Assembly (NCBI GenBank): GCA_002104985.1
Contig: MCGO01000042.1
Coordinates: 186,001-250,000 of the forward strand
DNA length: 64,000 nucleotides
Direction: 5' to 3'
Source of the DNA: Rhizoclosmatium globosum
Lineage: Eukaryota; Chytridiomycota; Chytridiomycetes; Chytridiales; Chytriomycetaceae
The translations under genes were made by a program, and so were the position numbers. The notes beneath the pieces are model-generated. The model had not been told where the DNA came from and made no database searches. It worked only from the letters and a program-made list of their open reading frames with translations. Of this stretch, positions 52,860 through 63,775 are shown one piece after another. How positions within the stretch are numbered: position 1 is the first letter of the stretch; each line of letters begins with the position of its first letter.

Positions 52860-55125
52860 TGTGAAATAACTTGGAAACTAATCCCCACAATTGCCTGCTC
52901 CAGAACCTCCACCATCATGACCACAATCAGAACAATCTTCTCCACTGCCCCCACTAGATCCTTGTGCACTAACACGTTTGACACCAGCAGAAGCACTGTG
53001 GGAACCACATTCACTTGGTTGAGCTCCACACTTGAAGTAATCAGAATTTCCATATCCACCCCACCAAACAGGACTGTAGAGATACTGACCATGTCCCCAA
53101 AGATGGAATTTGTTTCCATAACAACCCCAGTTTCCACACATGGGAACACTTGACTGACATCCACAAGCAAGAACTTTTGTTTTACTCTGTGTAACAAACA
53201 GTAGAGTTAATAATTCTTACTTCTGAGCAAACCAGATTACTGCTTTGCCTGCACCAAGTTGTTTCCACAGTTTGAATGACTTGTCCAATGTTTTGGCTTC
53301 TATACTGTTGAGATTTACGACGGAGGCCATACCATCAGTATTGTGCAGGATGGCATTGGTCAACATCAAGTCCACATCTATTTTAGAAGTTTAGTGTTGA
53401 ACTCTGCGTATCAAGACATACCTAACGATGATGTTGGATAGCTTTTATCTTGTTCAAAAACTTATTGTATGGATTTTAGCTTTTGCTCAATGCATCATGA
53501 TCACTCTTATCAACAAATCCTCCAACCATTTTTCCTGTGAATCCACGTTGCCTTATAACAGCTCCCACAAGATCCAACGAAAGCGGTACCGTAATATTCC
53601 TATACGCACAGACTATCTTGGGGAAATTTGAAACATGTACTCTATCTTTGAATTCCTTGTCTTGCCTGTATATGTTAAACTGTTCCCTCAAAACCATATT
53701 AAGTATTTCCCACTTGCAATACCTTGCTGATGTATCATTTGATGCTGGAAGTGGGGTTGGAAACAGCCACGTCAAATGTAGCCAAGCTTTTAAACATTGA
53801 TATCACCAATAGTTTCATTGAGTGCAGCAGATGCCATAAGTAATTGCCGAGTCTGGACCCAAAGTTCAACATTGTCAAAGAACCGTTTGCCAGTCATTTC
53901 ATCTCCCTCTTGGTGTTAACACCTTATTCAATTAAATTTCCTGTTGTGTGAGGAATCAAACCTTGTTGATGCAAAAAAGTACATCTTGTATCAAATGAAA
54001 GGTTCTACGTTTGAGTGCATGCATCCATTCAGCTAATGCATGAGTTACCGATATAAGCCCCAATCCTCCTGGGATCCATCCTTTGGATTGTGGTAAGCGC
54101 CAGGAAGGTCATGCATTCTTTTGAATGGCATGCAAACAAAGACGGTGTAGGGGACCCAAGTGAGGTGTTGAAACTTCAACAGAAACACCACAATTATGGG
54201 ATGAATGGGCTTCAATGCTTCAATTTCAGTGGTTTGCTTCTTGAATTTGTAAAAGAACCCAGTCTTTGAAGAGGATGGGGCTGCTTGAGCCTACACAGCA
54301 GGCTTTACAGCATATACAGATGATTGAAGCATAAGTAACTTGTGGCTTTGAATGAGGTTGAGTGTGGCCCGCTGAAATCAGGTTTAGTTTTTGTTCTTTC
54401 CCAGGCAACAGTGGCGGTGTCGGAAATGTGTTGGGTTCATGTCAACTTTGAGTTTCATTTTCTGTGACAATGAAGTCTTTTTCAAGAACGTAGTGCATTT
54501 GAATGTATCCCTTATTGCCACCTTTCTTCGCTTTGAATGCCCATCCATCGGAGAAAATGTACCTACACAGAGATTTTCTTAAGAGATCAAGAGAAACAGC
54601 AAAGAATATAAGTTTGCCAATGTCAAAATCAACAATATCATTGTGAGAATTCAAGGAGCGGTAATTGCAAGTGACAGTAAACTGTCCAACAGTAGAGGGG
54701 CCTGGGTAGCAAGAACAAGGGCACGTAATTGCTTATTTGGAAGAACAACCAACGGCACAAAACAGCCTCAACCAGCTTCTCTATTGAATCTCCAACCAGT
54801 GAATATGAGGCTGCCACATGGACTGTGTGTTCAACCAGGCTTCTGTGTGAAGGAACCAGCCCATTTGTGCCCATATCAACTGTTAACAAGATAAAGAATG
54901 ATGGTTTCAGATGAAGAGGCCCCAATGTAGCTGAATCTTAACATTGACCAGTTCTGATTCGCTGCTGCCTGATTGGACTACTCTACCAAAGCGCTCAGGT
55001 TTGGGATTACAAGGCCACTGTTGTCTTCTTTGAGTACCAGTTAGAGCTTGCCTTGCACCAGAATACTGCCAGTACCACCAGCGTCCATTATGAACTGCCA
55101 TCCATCGGTGAAACAAGATCCCCAA
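52860..55125 (-). pseudogene. Fragmented unrecognised coding region with repeated DGWxF motifs and a Cys/Gly-rich end
   Basis: Minus-strand frames hold protein-like pieces but no continuous ORF. Near 55100: FTDGWQFIMDAGGTGSILVQG and LVLKEDNSGLVI. Near 54540: FSDGWAFKAKKGGNKGYIQMH and YVLEKDFIVTENE. The two blocks look like copies of one motif (F(T/S)DGW-x-F...GG...G-x-I). Near 53600: LDLVGAVIRQRGFTGKMVGGFVD. Near 52900-53150: a Cys/Gly-rich end (GNWGCYGNKFHLWGHGQYLYS, CGAQPSECGSHSASAG, CSDCGHDGGGSGAGNC). Whether this is one decayed gene or several is not decidable here. No transposase motif recognised. Confidence 0.35.
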
Positions 55126-55192
55126 CTATTGTTGCATTATTACATGAAATGGTTCAGGACTTTACATTCAGCGCCACAAAGAAGAAGATAAT

Positions 55193-56966
55193 GTGGCCCT
55201 GCTGAGACTCCTTGGGGGCATTCCTTACGATCCTAATGATGACCATGACTACGTTCCAAGTGAGTCGGAGGAGGAAGAAGAAGCTGCTGCAAACTTTCTG
55301 GCACAACCTTCATCTGATGAAGAGAACACTGAGAATGTAATTCATCAAAAGCGCAAAAGGCAAGGATACATCACATACAGATTATTTTATTGACAATTAA
55401 ATGTACTTATATACAGAGCTTTACAACAAAACGTTCCACTAGCTTCAAGGAAAGTTATCATGCGCTGTATGTATAATGAGCAGGTGAAAGGATCCGCCAC
55501 AATACCTGCACGGGCAATCAAACAGTTTCCAACGCATTTTGCCAATCATACGGGGCCAACCACAAGAAAGCATGTCACTGGTTCAAGGACTGTGAAGGAA
55601 CATTTGATCGTGGATCTCTTCATGTTTCGTCATACACTGACGGTGGACGAGTCCAAGTTCAACGCAAAGCACGTAGAGGCCGTGGTCGTAAAGTTTCGCC
55701 ATGGGTTTCTGCCATCCATCTGGAGTTGAAAGACGAGTTTGAGCGTCTTCGGAAAGCAGGAGTGAAGTTTGATCTGAATTTGTTGAGGACGTTGGCTATG
55801 TCGTTGGTTTCAAGGGGCCTGGAATATGGTCCAGACTACGAGATGCTGTTAGGCAAGGATTCAGTTGACATAGATGGAAAAAAACATATTGACAAGCTTA
55901 CCTATCTATGGATTCAGAACTTCATGGAGCGCAACAATATTGTCACTCGTCGCCAAACTGGAAAGTTATCAGTGTCTCCTGAAAAACAAGAAGCTATTGA
56001 GCAATCTGTTGCTTACCACATGGGTCAACTGAAACGGGATTTTGAAAATGGCACATCACATTGGATGAGGATCTGGTTTGCAATGCAGACAAAGCCCACT
56101 TCATTGTCAATATGGATAACCACAAGACCCTTGGATTTATCAGGGATGAAGAAGTTAATTACAGTGATGTGACATCGGGAGGGGAAGGAATGACTATGGT
56201 GGTTTTGATGGGAGGAGGAAAGAAGGTGCCATTGGGGGATCCAATGATGATCTTCCAGAATGCACAGTCTTCGTTCCTAATCCGTGGAGTTCCAAATGAC
56301 GTTGTTGGAGTGTCTTACCAGACTGGTCCAAAAGGCTGGATTGATCGCAATGATTTCCCTCTTTTCATTTCTGACCCCAAATTTTGTTCGTCATCAAAAT
56401 GGAAAGTTGGCTGATCCTCAAGGTCGAAAGGTGAATAGCTTCTTCTCTTTCTTCTTTAACTAAATTAAACAATAGGTAACTAACTCTTTTTGTCGATAAT
56501 TGTGGAGGCCACAGTGACTCACCTCTCTTACGACCTGCACCTGACAACCACAATGTGAAGCTTCGATATTTCCCCCCAAATTCAACTCATTTGTGCCAGC
56601 CAGCAGATTCAAAAGGTTAAAGAATGTTGGACAAAGATCTGGAACAAGGAAAAACTGCGCATGCTTGAGAATGAAGATGTGTCGGAAGCTTCTGGAAAGT
56701 TGAAGAATCCTGGAAAGCACTTCTTTCTGCGCACAGCCTCTCAATCCGTGAAAGACGCCAACTCCCAAAAGGACAGTGATGGCCTCTCCTACACCAGAAA
56801 AGCTATGATTCGTTGCGGACTAAGTCTTGAAAATGGAGAATGGAAGGAATCCATGCTTTCTAAACAGCTGCAAGATATTATGAACAAGTATCGCGAGAAC
56901 TTTGATGGGACACAAGTGGATGAGGTTGTCAAAAGTGAACAAGAGTGTAGTTCTGGTTCTGAATAG
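55193..56966 (+). pseudogene. pogo/Tc5-family transposase, frame-broken
   Basis: An acidic N-terminal part with KRKRQ. Then SYGANHKKACHWFKDCEG and GRGRKVSPWVSAI, then LKDEFERLRKAGVKFDLNLLRTLAMSLVSRG, and WIQNFMERNNIVTRRQTGKLSVS, i.e. an HTH/CENP-B-like DNA-binding region. The catalytic part has LDEDLVCNADKAHFIVNMDNH (first Asp), DNCGGH (second Asp), then LRYFPPNSTHLCQPADSKV (third acidic residue), the layout of the DDE_1 (pogo/jerky) superfamily. Frame changes occur around 55550, 56065 and 56410-56520. The first two fit one missing base; the last may include an intron. Activity is unlikely as written. Confidence 0.75.
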
Positions 56967-57064
56967 GAAGATTAATATTAATGTCTTTTATTTCTTAATT
57001 TTTTATTGTGTTTTGATTTAACTTTTTGATTTCATTGTGGTGTCTTGAATTAGTGTCAATTCAC

Positions 57065-57145
57065 TAATAGTGTCGTTGACACTATTTAATGTAAATTCTA
57101 GCCGATTGGACATTTTAGAAGTTACATAAATTAGTGTCGTCGACA
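57065..57145. repeat. Palindromic GTGTC/GACAC repeats
   Basis: At about 57067-57088 an inverted repeat AATAGTGTC-gtt-GACACTATT forms a 9-bp stem. At about 57134-57147 a second one, GTGTC-gtc-GACAC, occurs. The motif tagtgtc appears repeatedly nearby. Just downstream of the pogo-like transposase, this may be its terminal or sub-terminal repeat. Confidence 0.6.
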
Positions 57146-57211
57146 CCATTAGTGGTTGACGGTGTAGTGTGTTTTCTACTCAAGATTCCATTCTAGCAAC
57201 TTGACTCACTG

Positions 57212-58848
57212 ATGAAACACCCTCCAGCATTAATAATGTACGTAGAGTCAAACACTTTTCAAGGGTTGAAACGCGCTACACGTCAACACCTTCCCTCTAT
57301 GATTTTCTTGGCAACCTTTAGAATGAATTGGACTGTCCTCTGTACCCAACTGGTCTTGGTTATTAATCTTGCCTGGTGCCCATTATTTCTGCCATTTTCT
57401 GCTTGGCATTATGAATCAAAACCCCAACAAAGTGGCTCAACAACTCAAGTTGCGAAGAAAATCAAGTTTACAAAGTTTATGAATGAGACTTTGCTCTTGT
57501 TGTGCTACAAGAAGCACGTAAAGAGGTGTGGTCATCCTGTCCTTCCATACAATAATCCACATATTAATTAAAAACAGATTGGCAGGCACCTCATCTATGG
57601 CACAACGTGGCGTTGCTTGGGATCACATTGCTCTTGATTTCAACAATCTCTGTCACAAAGACTTGAAGGAATACGGCACTGCCACCAAAAAGCAGCTTCA
57701 AATACTTCTTACGGTCAATCAGAAGAAGCCCCTGCAAGTGTTCTCAAGTGGAAGCTGTCATCAAATGACAGTTTCAACATTGGCAATGGCAGTGAATACT
57801 TTCCCAAGTGAGTTCTCTTGTACTTTCAGGTTTTATGTTTCTCATCCTTACCTACTAGAGACGCCAACTTGACGACAATAATGAAAATGATGACAATGAT
57901 GACAATGATGACAATGATGACAATGACCTCTCGGTTGTTACTTCTGCTGCAAAGAAGCGCAGGATTGAAGTGGAGGGTACAATCTAAAAGCAGCGAGGGA
58001 ACCAGGAGGAGGTATTGTTTGAGGGATCTGCAAAAGGAAAGAAAGGGCTAGTTCCTGCTATTGCTTTGTTGGGAACTGGATTGAAAGAGGGATTGGAGGC
58101 TCTGGGAAGAGGTATTGCTGTTTTCACACCAAATTTTTGTTTTGCTTTTTTACAACAGCAGCAGTGCTGGCAATCTTGCTGCCATCCTTGAAGCCCTCCT
58201 GCACCCTTTCAACCACCACACACACCTAATTCTTGGTGTTCTTTCATATAAAAGCTCCTCTGATGCTAATAGACCTCTCACACGTTGTTTTTGGCACTCA
58301 TTCAAGCGAAAACACAAAGGTCCACACACTCTACAACTTCTACTTCCACCGCTTAGTTTTATATTTATTATTTGGAAATCTGGAACACCTCACACTCTTC
58401 TTAAGTTGTTTCAGGTGAACTGTCAGTTGTTCTAAGAAACCTACGGTGAGTCTTGCCATTCAACGAAAAATACTTTGGTCAATAAATTGAACTGTTTGAG
58501 AATTGGATTAAGAGGGAGAACAACTAAAGTAAGGATGGACAAGGTGTGGGAGGCAGACGGCAGTGCAGGAGCAGTGCACTAAATGCCAGCAGGACTGCAA
58601 GCAAATCTAAAATTTTAGCTGAAAACAACAATATAGTGAACAAGTGGTCAGCAGGTGATTCAGAAGCAATGAAAACCCTGATCCAGCTTGCTGAGAGAAC
58701 AGCAGATAAAACAGACAAGATTGCAGATTTAATTTCGTCTCTTGCTGCAATCTTGACTCAAGCAGTCGGCGGTGGAGCCTGGGTTGGAGGTGTTACTTAT
58801 TTCTCTTCTTATTTTATTCAAGATAAATATATTTATTATCACTACTAA
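57212..58848 (+). pseudogene. PIF/Harbinger accessory Myb/SANT-like protein, decayed (element 1)
   Basis: Pieces in several frames: GVAWDHIALDFNNLCHKDLKEYGTATKKQLQ (a Myb/SANT-like helix set with W-x-x-IA-x-x-FN), a Lys/Arg nuclear-signal piece (AAKKRRIEVEG), GLVPAIALLGTGLKEGLEALGRG, and a C-terminal part (58546-58848) with WSAGDSEAMKTLIQLAERTADKTDKIADL. This is the layout of the Myb-like ORF1 that accompanies Harbinger transposases and helps nuclear import and DNA binding. It faces the transposase remnant at 58.86-59.6 kb. Several frame changes and a microsatellite interrupt it. Confidence 0.5.
57887..57927. repeat. Microsatellite (ATGATGACA)n
   Basis: Four to five tandem copies of a 9-bp unit (gatgacaat) inside the Myb-like remnant, encoding an Asp/Asn-rich run. 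Confidence 0.85.
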
Positions 58849-58861
58849 GAAAATTAAGTCT

Positions 58862-59560
58862 TTCAGGTTGTCCCTTGCAGCCCTTGCGTCAGGTACGGAG
58901 TCATAATGTGCTGGAAAAGTTGATATCCAGCGTCAGCAAGGAATAATCCAGTTGGTGGAATGTTTACATGGATGTTTTGACCAAACCACGATTGGTTGAA
59001 GGCTGATTTGTCGCTGCAACTTCTGATCGCAGCAAGAACAAAATAAAGCGGATCTTGTGATCCACAATTGCCTGCATATTGAAGGCAGGAAATCCTTTTC
59101 AACAATACCAGCCAAGAAAGTCAGCAAATCGGCGAATTCTAAAAAAGGAACCCATCAATTGCCCACAAGATGTTTGGAATCTTGTACAATTCTGCAAAAC
59201 CATCGCTTATTTCCTGCCACTCTTCCTCGGTTGTTGACTCGGATTGTGTCATGTTGAAATCTTTGAACAAGGACCTTGACCACTTGCAGAACGTATTCAC
59301 ATACACGAGTTTTGGACATTCCAAACAAAGAACCGGCACTGGCATATGTGTTTCCAGAAGTTACATAGTGCAGAATTCAAGCAGCAATGAACTCAAATGA
59401 GGCTCAAATACAACGGAGGTATCTCTTAAACCAGCCAGTGTGGCTGGTTTGCACTTCTTCCCATTGAAAAACACGTATGGAGAAGAGGCGTTGAACTGTG
59501 GCACGTTCCGAGCGCCAATCATATGAGCCATCAGAAGTGGCAATTATTACTGCAGTTAAT
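58862..59560 (-). pseudogene. PIF/Harbinger transposase fragment (element 1)
   Basis: Minus-strand pieces: STTEEEWQEISDGFAELYKIPNILWAIDGF (first catalytic Asp in AIDG), then in shifted frames GWYCRKGFPAFNMQAIVDH and IHVNIPPTGLFLADAGYQLFQHIMTPYL (second catalytic Asp in LADAGY). The segment that should carry the third acidic residue is not found before the ORF ends at about 58863. Two to three frame changes. It is a dead, 3'-truncated DDE_Tnp_4 copy paired with the Myb-like remnant on the opposite strand. Confidence 0.7.
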
Positions 59561-60089
59561 GCCGCAGTAGCTGTAGCAGCAACAGCGGCTGACTGAAAAT
59601 TGTCAAAAAAACTTCCAGTAGGAAAGAACCACTTGGAACCACCCCTAAATAACACCAACTGGTTGAATATAGTGGTTGCCACCAAACTGGCACAGTATGA
59701 CAGTGTCAACAAACTTGGGGCAACAGCTGAGTTAGGCCTTGAGGGCAAATCTAAAGTGATGAGATGTTCAATCAATTTTTAGATCATTTTTTATACAAAA
59801 TGTGTTTATTGTGCATTTTAAACCTCCCTCACATGCTGGTTAGCATCTTTTCTTTTGATACATGCCCCGTATGAACAGCATCATTTGAAAACAAGAGCAT
59901 GGACACTAAAAAATGCGTATGTGTTTGAGATTGAAGGAAACCAACAATATCAACATTAAGGACGTTTCGCTATTCGGATTTTTGTTTTGGAGGAGGAGAT
60001 TTTTCTTCGTGGGCTGGCCACAAAGAAAAATGGATGGCCACTTTTCGTCCACCAAAAACACTCACAAGGAAAGAAATATCCGTCAACGC

Positions 60090-60988
60090 ATGACTACCTC
60101 AACAGCATCTAAACGTGGCCATGCTGACCCTGCTGTGGCCTCAACAGACGAGGAGGGGCCCCTAGAGCAGCCAGGAAGCCGCAATCGCAAACCAGCGTTC
60201 CGATACAATGCCTGAATTGACGTCTTGCTTCTAAAGGAGGTCACAGGCGTTGAGCCCTTCAATGCTGGACATGGTACGACTGGTGAGGCTTGGGAGCGTG
60301 TTGCTACAAACGTGAATACGGCAATGGGCCTCCATAATGACGCCGATGTCAAGGCAACCGGAAAAAATGCATTCGAACGCTTCAAAGAGCTCCTGAAGAA
60401 GTTCAAGGCTGATGAAATGGAAAGCCTGCGAGACTCTGGAACGGAGGAGGAGTTTGAGGAGCGCGAGCAGTTGTTGTCTGACCTTCGAGATTTGGTTTGT
60501 GCCTCACATCCCACCCATCCCGCCATACTAAATCAGCCAAAACATTAGATTCATGATTCTGAAGAGAGCGAGTTGAAAAGAAGGCAAAGAAGTCGAAGGA
60601 GGAGGAGCGCCGTGAAACAAATGGGGCTGCCATCCGAGAAGCTGCTGTCAAACTGATGTCTGACAAGAACAAGACTCCAAAGAAGACTGACAATGGACTT
60701 GGCAATGAAGAGAATGACCCACCTTCCTCTTCAACTCGTGCTCCTTCAGCTGCAAAGACCGCAGCAAGTCTTGCTTCCACTCTCAAGGAAATGAGTGAGG
60801 CCTTCCATGAGTCAAATGCAAAAGACAGCAATGATGCAGTTGCAAATCGAGAGTTGAAGGAGAGAGAATTGAACTTGCAGGACAGGAAGCTTGCATTGGA
60901 GGAAGCCCGGTTGGAGTTGGAGAGAAAGCGTCAGGAACAGCAAGACAAGTTGATGAATGCACTCTTGACCAAGATTCTGAAGAAGTAG
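60090..60988 (+). CDS. Harbinger Myb/SANT-like accessory protein (in-frame TGA at 60213)
   Basis: Start MTTSTASKRGHADPAV, then NRKPAFRYNA followed by an in-frame TGA (60213-60215) and immediately IDVLLLKEVTGVEPFNAGHGTTGEAW with ERVATNVNTAM, then FERFKELLKKFKADEMESLRDSGTEEEFEE. This is the Myb-like fold of Harbinger ORF1 proteins. An intron (donor about 60498 gtttgt, acceptor near 60566) leads to RVEKKAKKSKEEERRE and a coiled coil ending QDKLMNALLTKILKK at 60988. The TGA lies inside the conserved first helix, so it is either a recent nonsense mutation or a sequence error. Nuclear, DNA-binding role by family. Confidence 0.7.
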
Positions 60989-61061
60989 GACTGGTCACTT
61001 ATTATTATTTCTGTTTATTTATTTGTTGATGGAGAAGAATATATGTTTTGTGATGTTTTGA

Positions 61062-62213
61062 TTACTCGTCGTCTGCCTCTTGATCGTCTCCAAGTTCTGT
61101 CGGAGCTGGAGATGAGTGCAAGTATTCATTCAGTGTAGGCGGGTCGAGTGCAAAAAAGGTTGAGAGCTCATTTGCTCCCTTGCAGCAAGTCAACATGTTT
61201 GTAAGCAACGCTGCAACATTATAATAAACACCAACAGGTTGCAACCACAGCTTTAAATTCTTGTGGAAGTCAACAAAGGCCCAGTTTGCAACAATGAGCC
61301 CAAATGCCCATTCAACCGTTACGCGCACTCTGCTCATCGCCTTGTTGAACGCATCCTGCTCTTCTGTCAATTGAGCACCCTTGAAGGGAGAAACCATCCA
61401 ATCTTTTAATCCGTAGGCAGGATCGCCATACACTACAAATTGACGCCCATTGAAGTTGAGTGCTGCAGGAAAAATGTCTTCCAATCCACTTTGGCGAAGG
61501 AGATAAAGATCATGGCGAGATCCAGGTTTAGGGCCATGCAAATGTGCTATGATTCCATCAGGACAACTGATTGATTGCCACTTGAGTGCATGTTTCCGTT
61601 TGTGTCCATTGTAGGCAGCTTTCTGCACGCCTTTTCCAGGACGACACATTTGGCGCACAGTTCCATCAGGATCTCCAATACAATCAATCAACGGAGCTCC
61701 TTGTGTGTGATAAGCATCAGCAAATTGAATCAATTTCTGCTCAGTTATGCGATGTGTGTCCCAAAGCAATAAATGTTTGAATCGCCGGAATATAAGCAGG
61801 AGCACATTGTTAAAAATAAAGCTAATAGCGGTTCTGCTACGTCCGAAATGTTCCGTGATGTCACTGAGCCGTCCGGGGTAAGCCATACGGCGCAACAGAA
61901 TCAACAGTGCCTCGAGTGCAAGAGCTTTGTGTCCCGCTTTTGTAATTACGACCTCAGGGAGCCTCAATTCCACAACCAGATCCTCTATTTGCTTCTTGTC
62001 AAAGCGAAAGAGGAATTTGCAGGTTGCAGAGTCCAATCTTTTGAAGTTGAAGCGTGTATCTGGAATTTGGATGGCCATAGAGTCTGGTGCTAATTCTATG
62101 CAGCCCACAGTCATGGCCAACATCAAAAGGAGCTGTTTACGCCGTTGGTTTGCGCGTTTGACAGCATCATTGTCTGTGTTAATTCGAAATTTATTTTTCC
62201 TTCTAACGAACAC
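61062..62213 (-). CDS. PIF/Harbinger DDE transposase, intact ORF
   Basis: Uninterrupted 383-codon ORF starting MFVRRKNKFRINTDND, making this one of the longest clean ORFs in the window. N-terminal helices lead to GRLSDITEHFGRSRTAISFIFN (HTH-like). The DDE_Tnp_4 domain follows: APLIDCIGDPDGTVRQMCRPG (first Asp), AAYNGHKRKHALKWQSISCPDG, HGPKPGSRHDLYLLRQSGL, YGDPAYGL (second Asp), and FNKAMSRVRVTVEWAFGLI (Glu of the triad). Length and motif order match active Harbinger transposases, which cut and paste at TWA-type sites with the help of the Myb-like partner. The partner in this element carries a stop codon. The C-terminus is acidic. Confidence 0.92.
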   Translation of the reverse strand: MFVRRKNKFRINTDNDAVKRANQRRKQLLLMLAMTVGCIELAPDSMAIQIPDTRFNFKRLDSATCKFLFRFDKKQIEDLVVELRLPEVVITKAGHKALALEALLILLRRMAYPGRLSDITEHFGRSRTAISFIFNNVLLLIFRRFKHLLLWDTHRITEQKLIQFADAYHTQGAPLIDCIGDPDGTVRQMCRPGKGVQKAAYNGHKRKHALKWQSISCPDGIIAHLHGPKPGSRHDLYLLRQSGLEDIFPAALNFNGRQFVVYGDPAYGLKDWMVSPFKGAQLTEEQDAFNKAMSRVRVTVEWAFGLIVANWAFVDFHKNLKLWLQPVGVYYNVAALLTNMLTCCKGANELSTFFALDPPTLNEYLHSSPAPTELGDDQEADDE

Positions 62214-62288
62214 AACTTTCTCTCAAAGAAATCCTTGTGGCCACGCCAACAAATCTCACAAAGATATCTTCCTAGCGAAACCTCTCTA

Positions 62289-63775
62289 TTGAAAAATAAA
62301 ACTCAACAAACAAATAAAATCAGATGCAAATTAACAATGAAGAAGATGTAACTTGATAGTTTCTATTTGATAAAAGAAGGTGGCTCTTGCAAACTAAGAT
62401 GATTATAATACTATGAGCATAATATTGTAAACATTTGAAGTGGGCATTCTTGACACCTATCCTACTTTCTTCGCGCAGACAGCATTACCCTTCTTAATCA
62501 AACAAATTATCCTGTCAACAATTAAATAAAATCACCCAAGACTTTCTTCTATGAATTCTAAAAATCAAGGAATCACTATGTGAACACTTTCTCAAATTAA
62601 GACATTTGTGTTGCGGAAGCTTCTTGACAAGATGGGTCTAAGATTGGAAAGCTTAAAACTTAGAGCACTTGGATTTATTGTGAGCTAAGAGGAATTACAT
62701 TAGTGAATATTGAATATTTTGGGTTGGTGTTGGCACACTTATACCTTTTGAAGATTGTCCTTATAACCATTTATTTTACAAAAGGAAAAAATGCAGAAAA
62801 ATGGTAATAAGAAGGTAGAAATCAGTTAAAAAGTTGTATGTCAATCAATATGCAACTGTAAGCAGAAAAAAATAAGATTTGTTGAACAAGTATATCCCTG
62901 AAAGTAAGGACATGGCTGAGGCACATGTTTTGCTGTTCATAAATTCAGTAGAAGGATGTTGTATCTGCGGTATTCATACATCTTAAAAATATTGACTGAA
63001 AGCAAGACAGTTGTTATTAAAGTGGCATAGAATAAGGAAGCTCAATAAGGCAGCCACAGAAACCTTTAGAGGACTTCAACATTAAACCTTTTTTAATTGT
63101 TCTTTTCTTGAATGTAAGTGTTGCAAGCAGTATCTTCAATCAGTGTTCCTGACTGATGAGTAAGAAAGATGGAAGCATACACTAAATGACAGAAGATTAC
63201 CATAGACTTTAAAATTGGTACAAAGTAGAGGGAGCATGCTGATGGAAAATGGTGGTTTTTGTAGAAGTCAAAAAAAGGAATGACTTGGAAAATGCCTCAA
63301 TTATTTTTGCAATGTGACTACCCCAATTTTCACATCTTCACTTAGTTCCACATCTGTTATTTATTACTTCCCATGCAGGTTTTGTTAATTAAATTGCAAA
63401 ATATATAATGAAAGAATTAAACATGTGGCCAGTTTGACTGTCCCGCAAAAGTCCATTCAAACTCACCTCCAACTTTTTTAGAGAGACTATAACTAACTTT
63501 TAATTCAAGTTCCATGTGGTTTACAAAAAACAAACCTCAAGATGTAAATGCATTGATTAGACTTGCTAGAATCTTTTGTGTCTGCCTGACCAGGATTCAG
63601 TTTCTTGCAGGCAACATAATGTAGACAATAATAGCTGCCATTGTGAGTAAGTCTCCCTAAAGTCCTTGGTTCAACTTGTCTTATAAAAAAATTAGTCAAG
63701 AGCTTTCATTTTCATGGAATCTGGGAAAAATATTGAATTGAAAATGTCCACCAAAGCAGACGTGTTGGAATTTCT
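62289..63775. other. AT-rich region without recognisable genes
   Basis: Many A/T runs, only short ORFs, no family motif seen on either strand, no tRNA cloverleaf recognised. Probably intergenic or old repeat sequence. Confidence 0.5.

Larger units (their letters stand above)
55160..57180 (+). mobile_element. pogo/Tc5-like DNA transposon (boundaries approximate)
   Basis: Contains a plus-strand DDE_1-type transposase broken into several frames (55190-56966), followed at 57040-57175 by short palindromes built on GTGTC/GACAC. The left end is not defined; no clean terminal inverted repeat pair was found by eye. Confidence 0.6.
59957..62288. mobile_element. PIF/Harbinger DNA transposon, largely complete (element 2)
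   Basis: About 2.3 kb with the usual two divergent-function ORFs: a plus-strand Myb-like gene and a minus-strand DDE transposase. Candidate terminal inverted repeats are ggacgtttcgcta at 59960-59972 and tagcgaaacctct at 62273-62285, with a further shared block tggccacaa inside each end (about 60014 and 62240). Left flank shows TTA/TAA and right flank TAT, so a TWA-type target duplication is possible but not exact. Confidence 0.7.
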
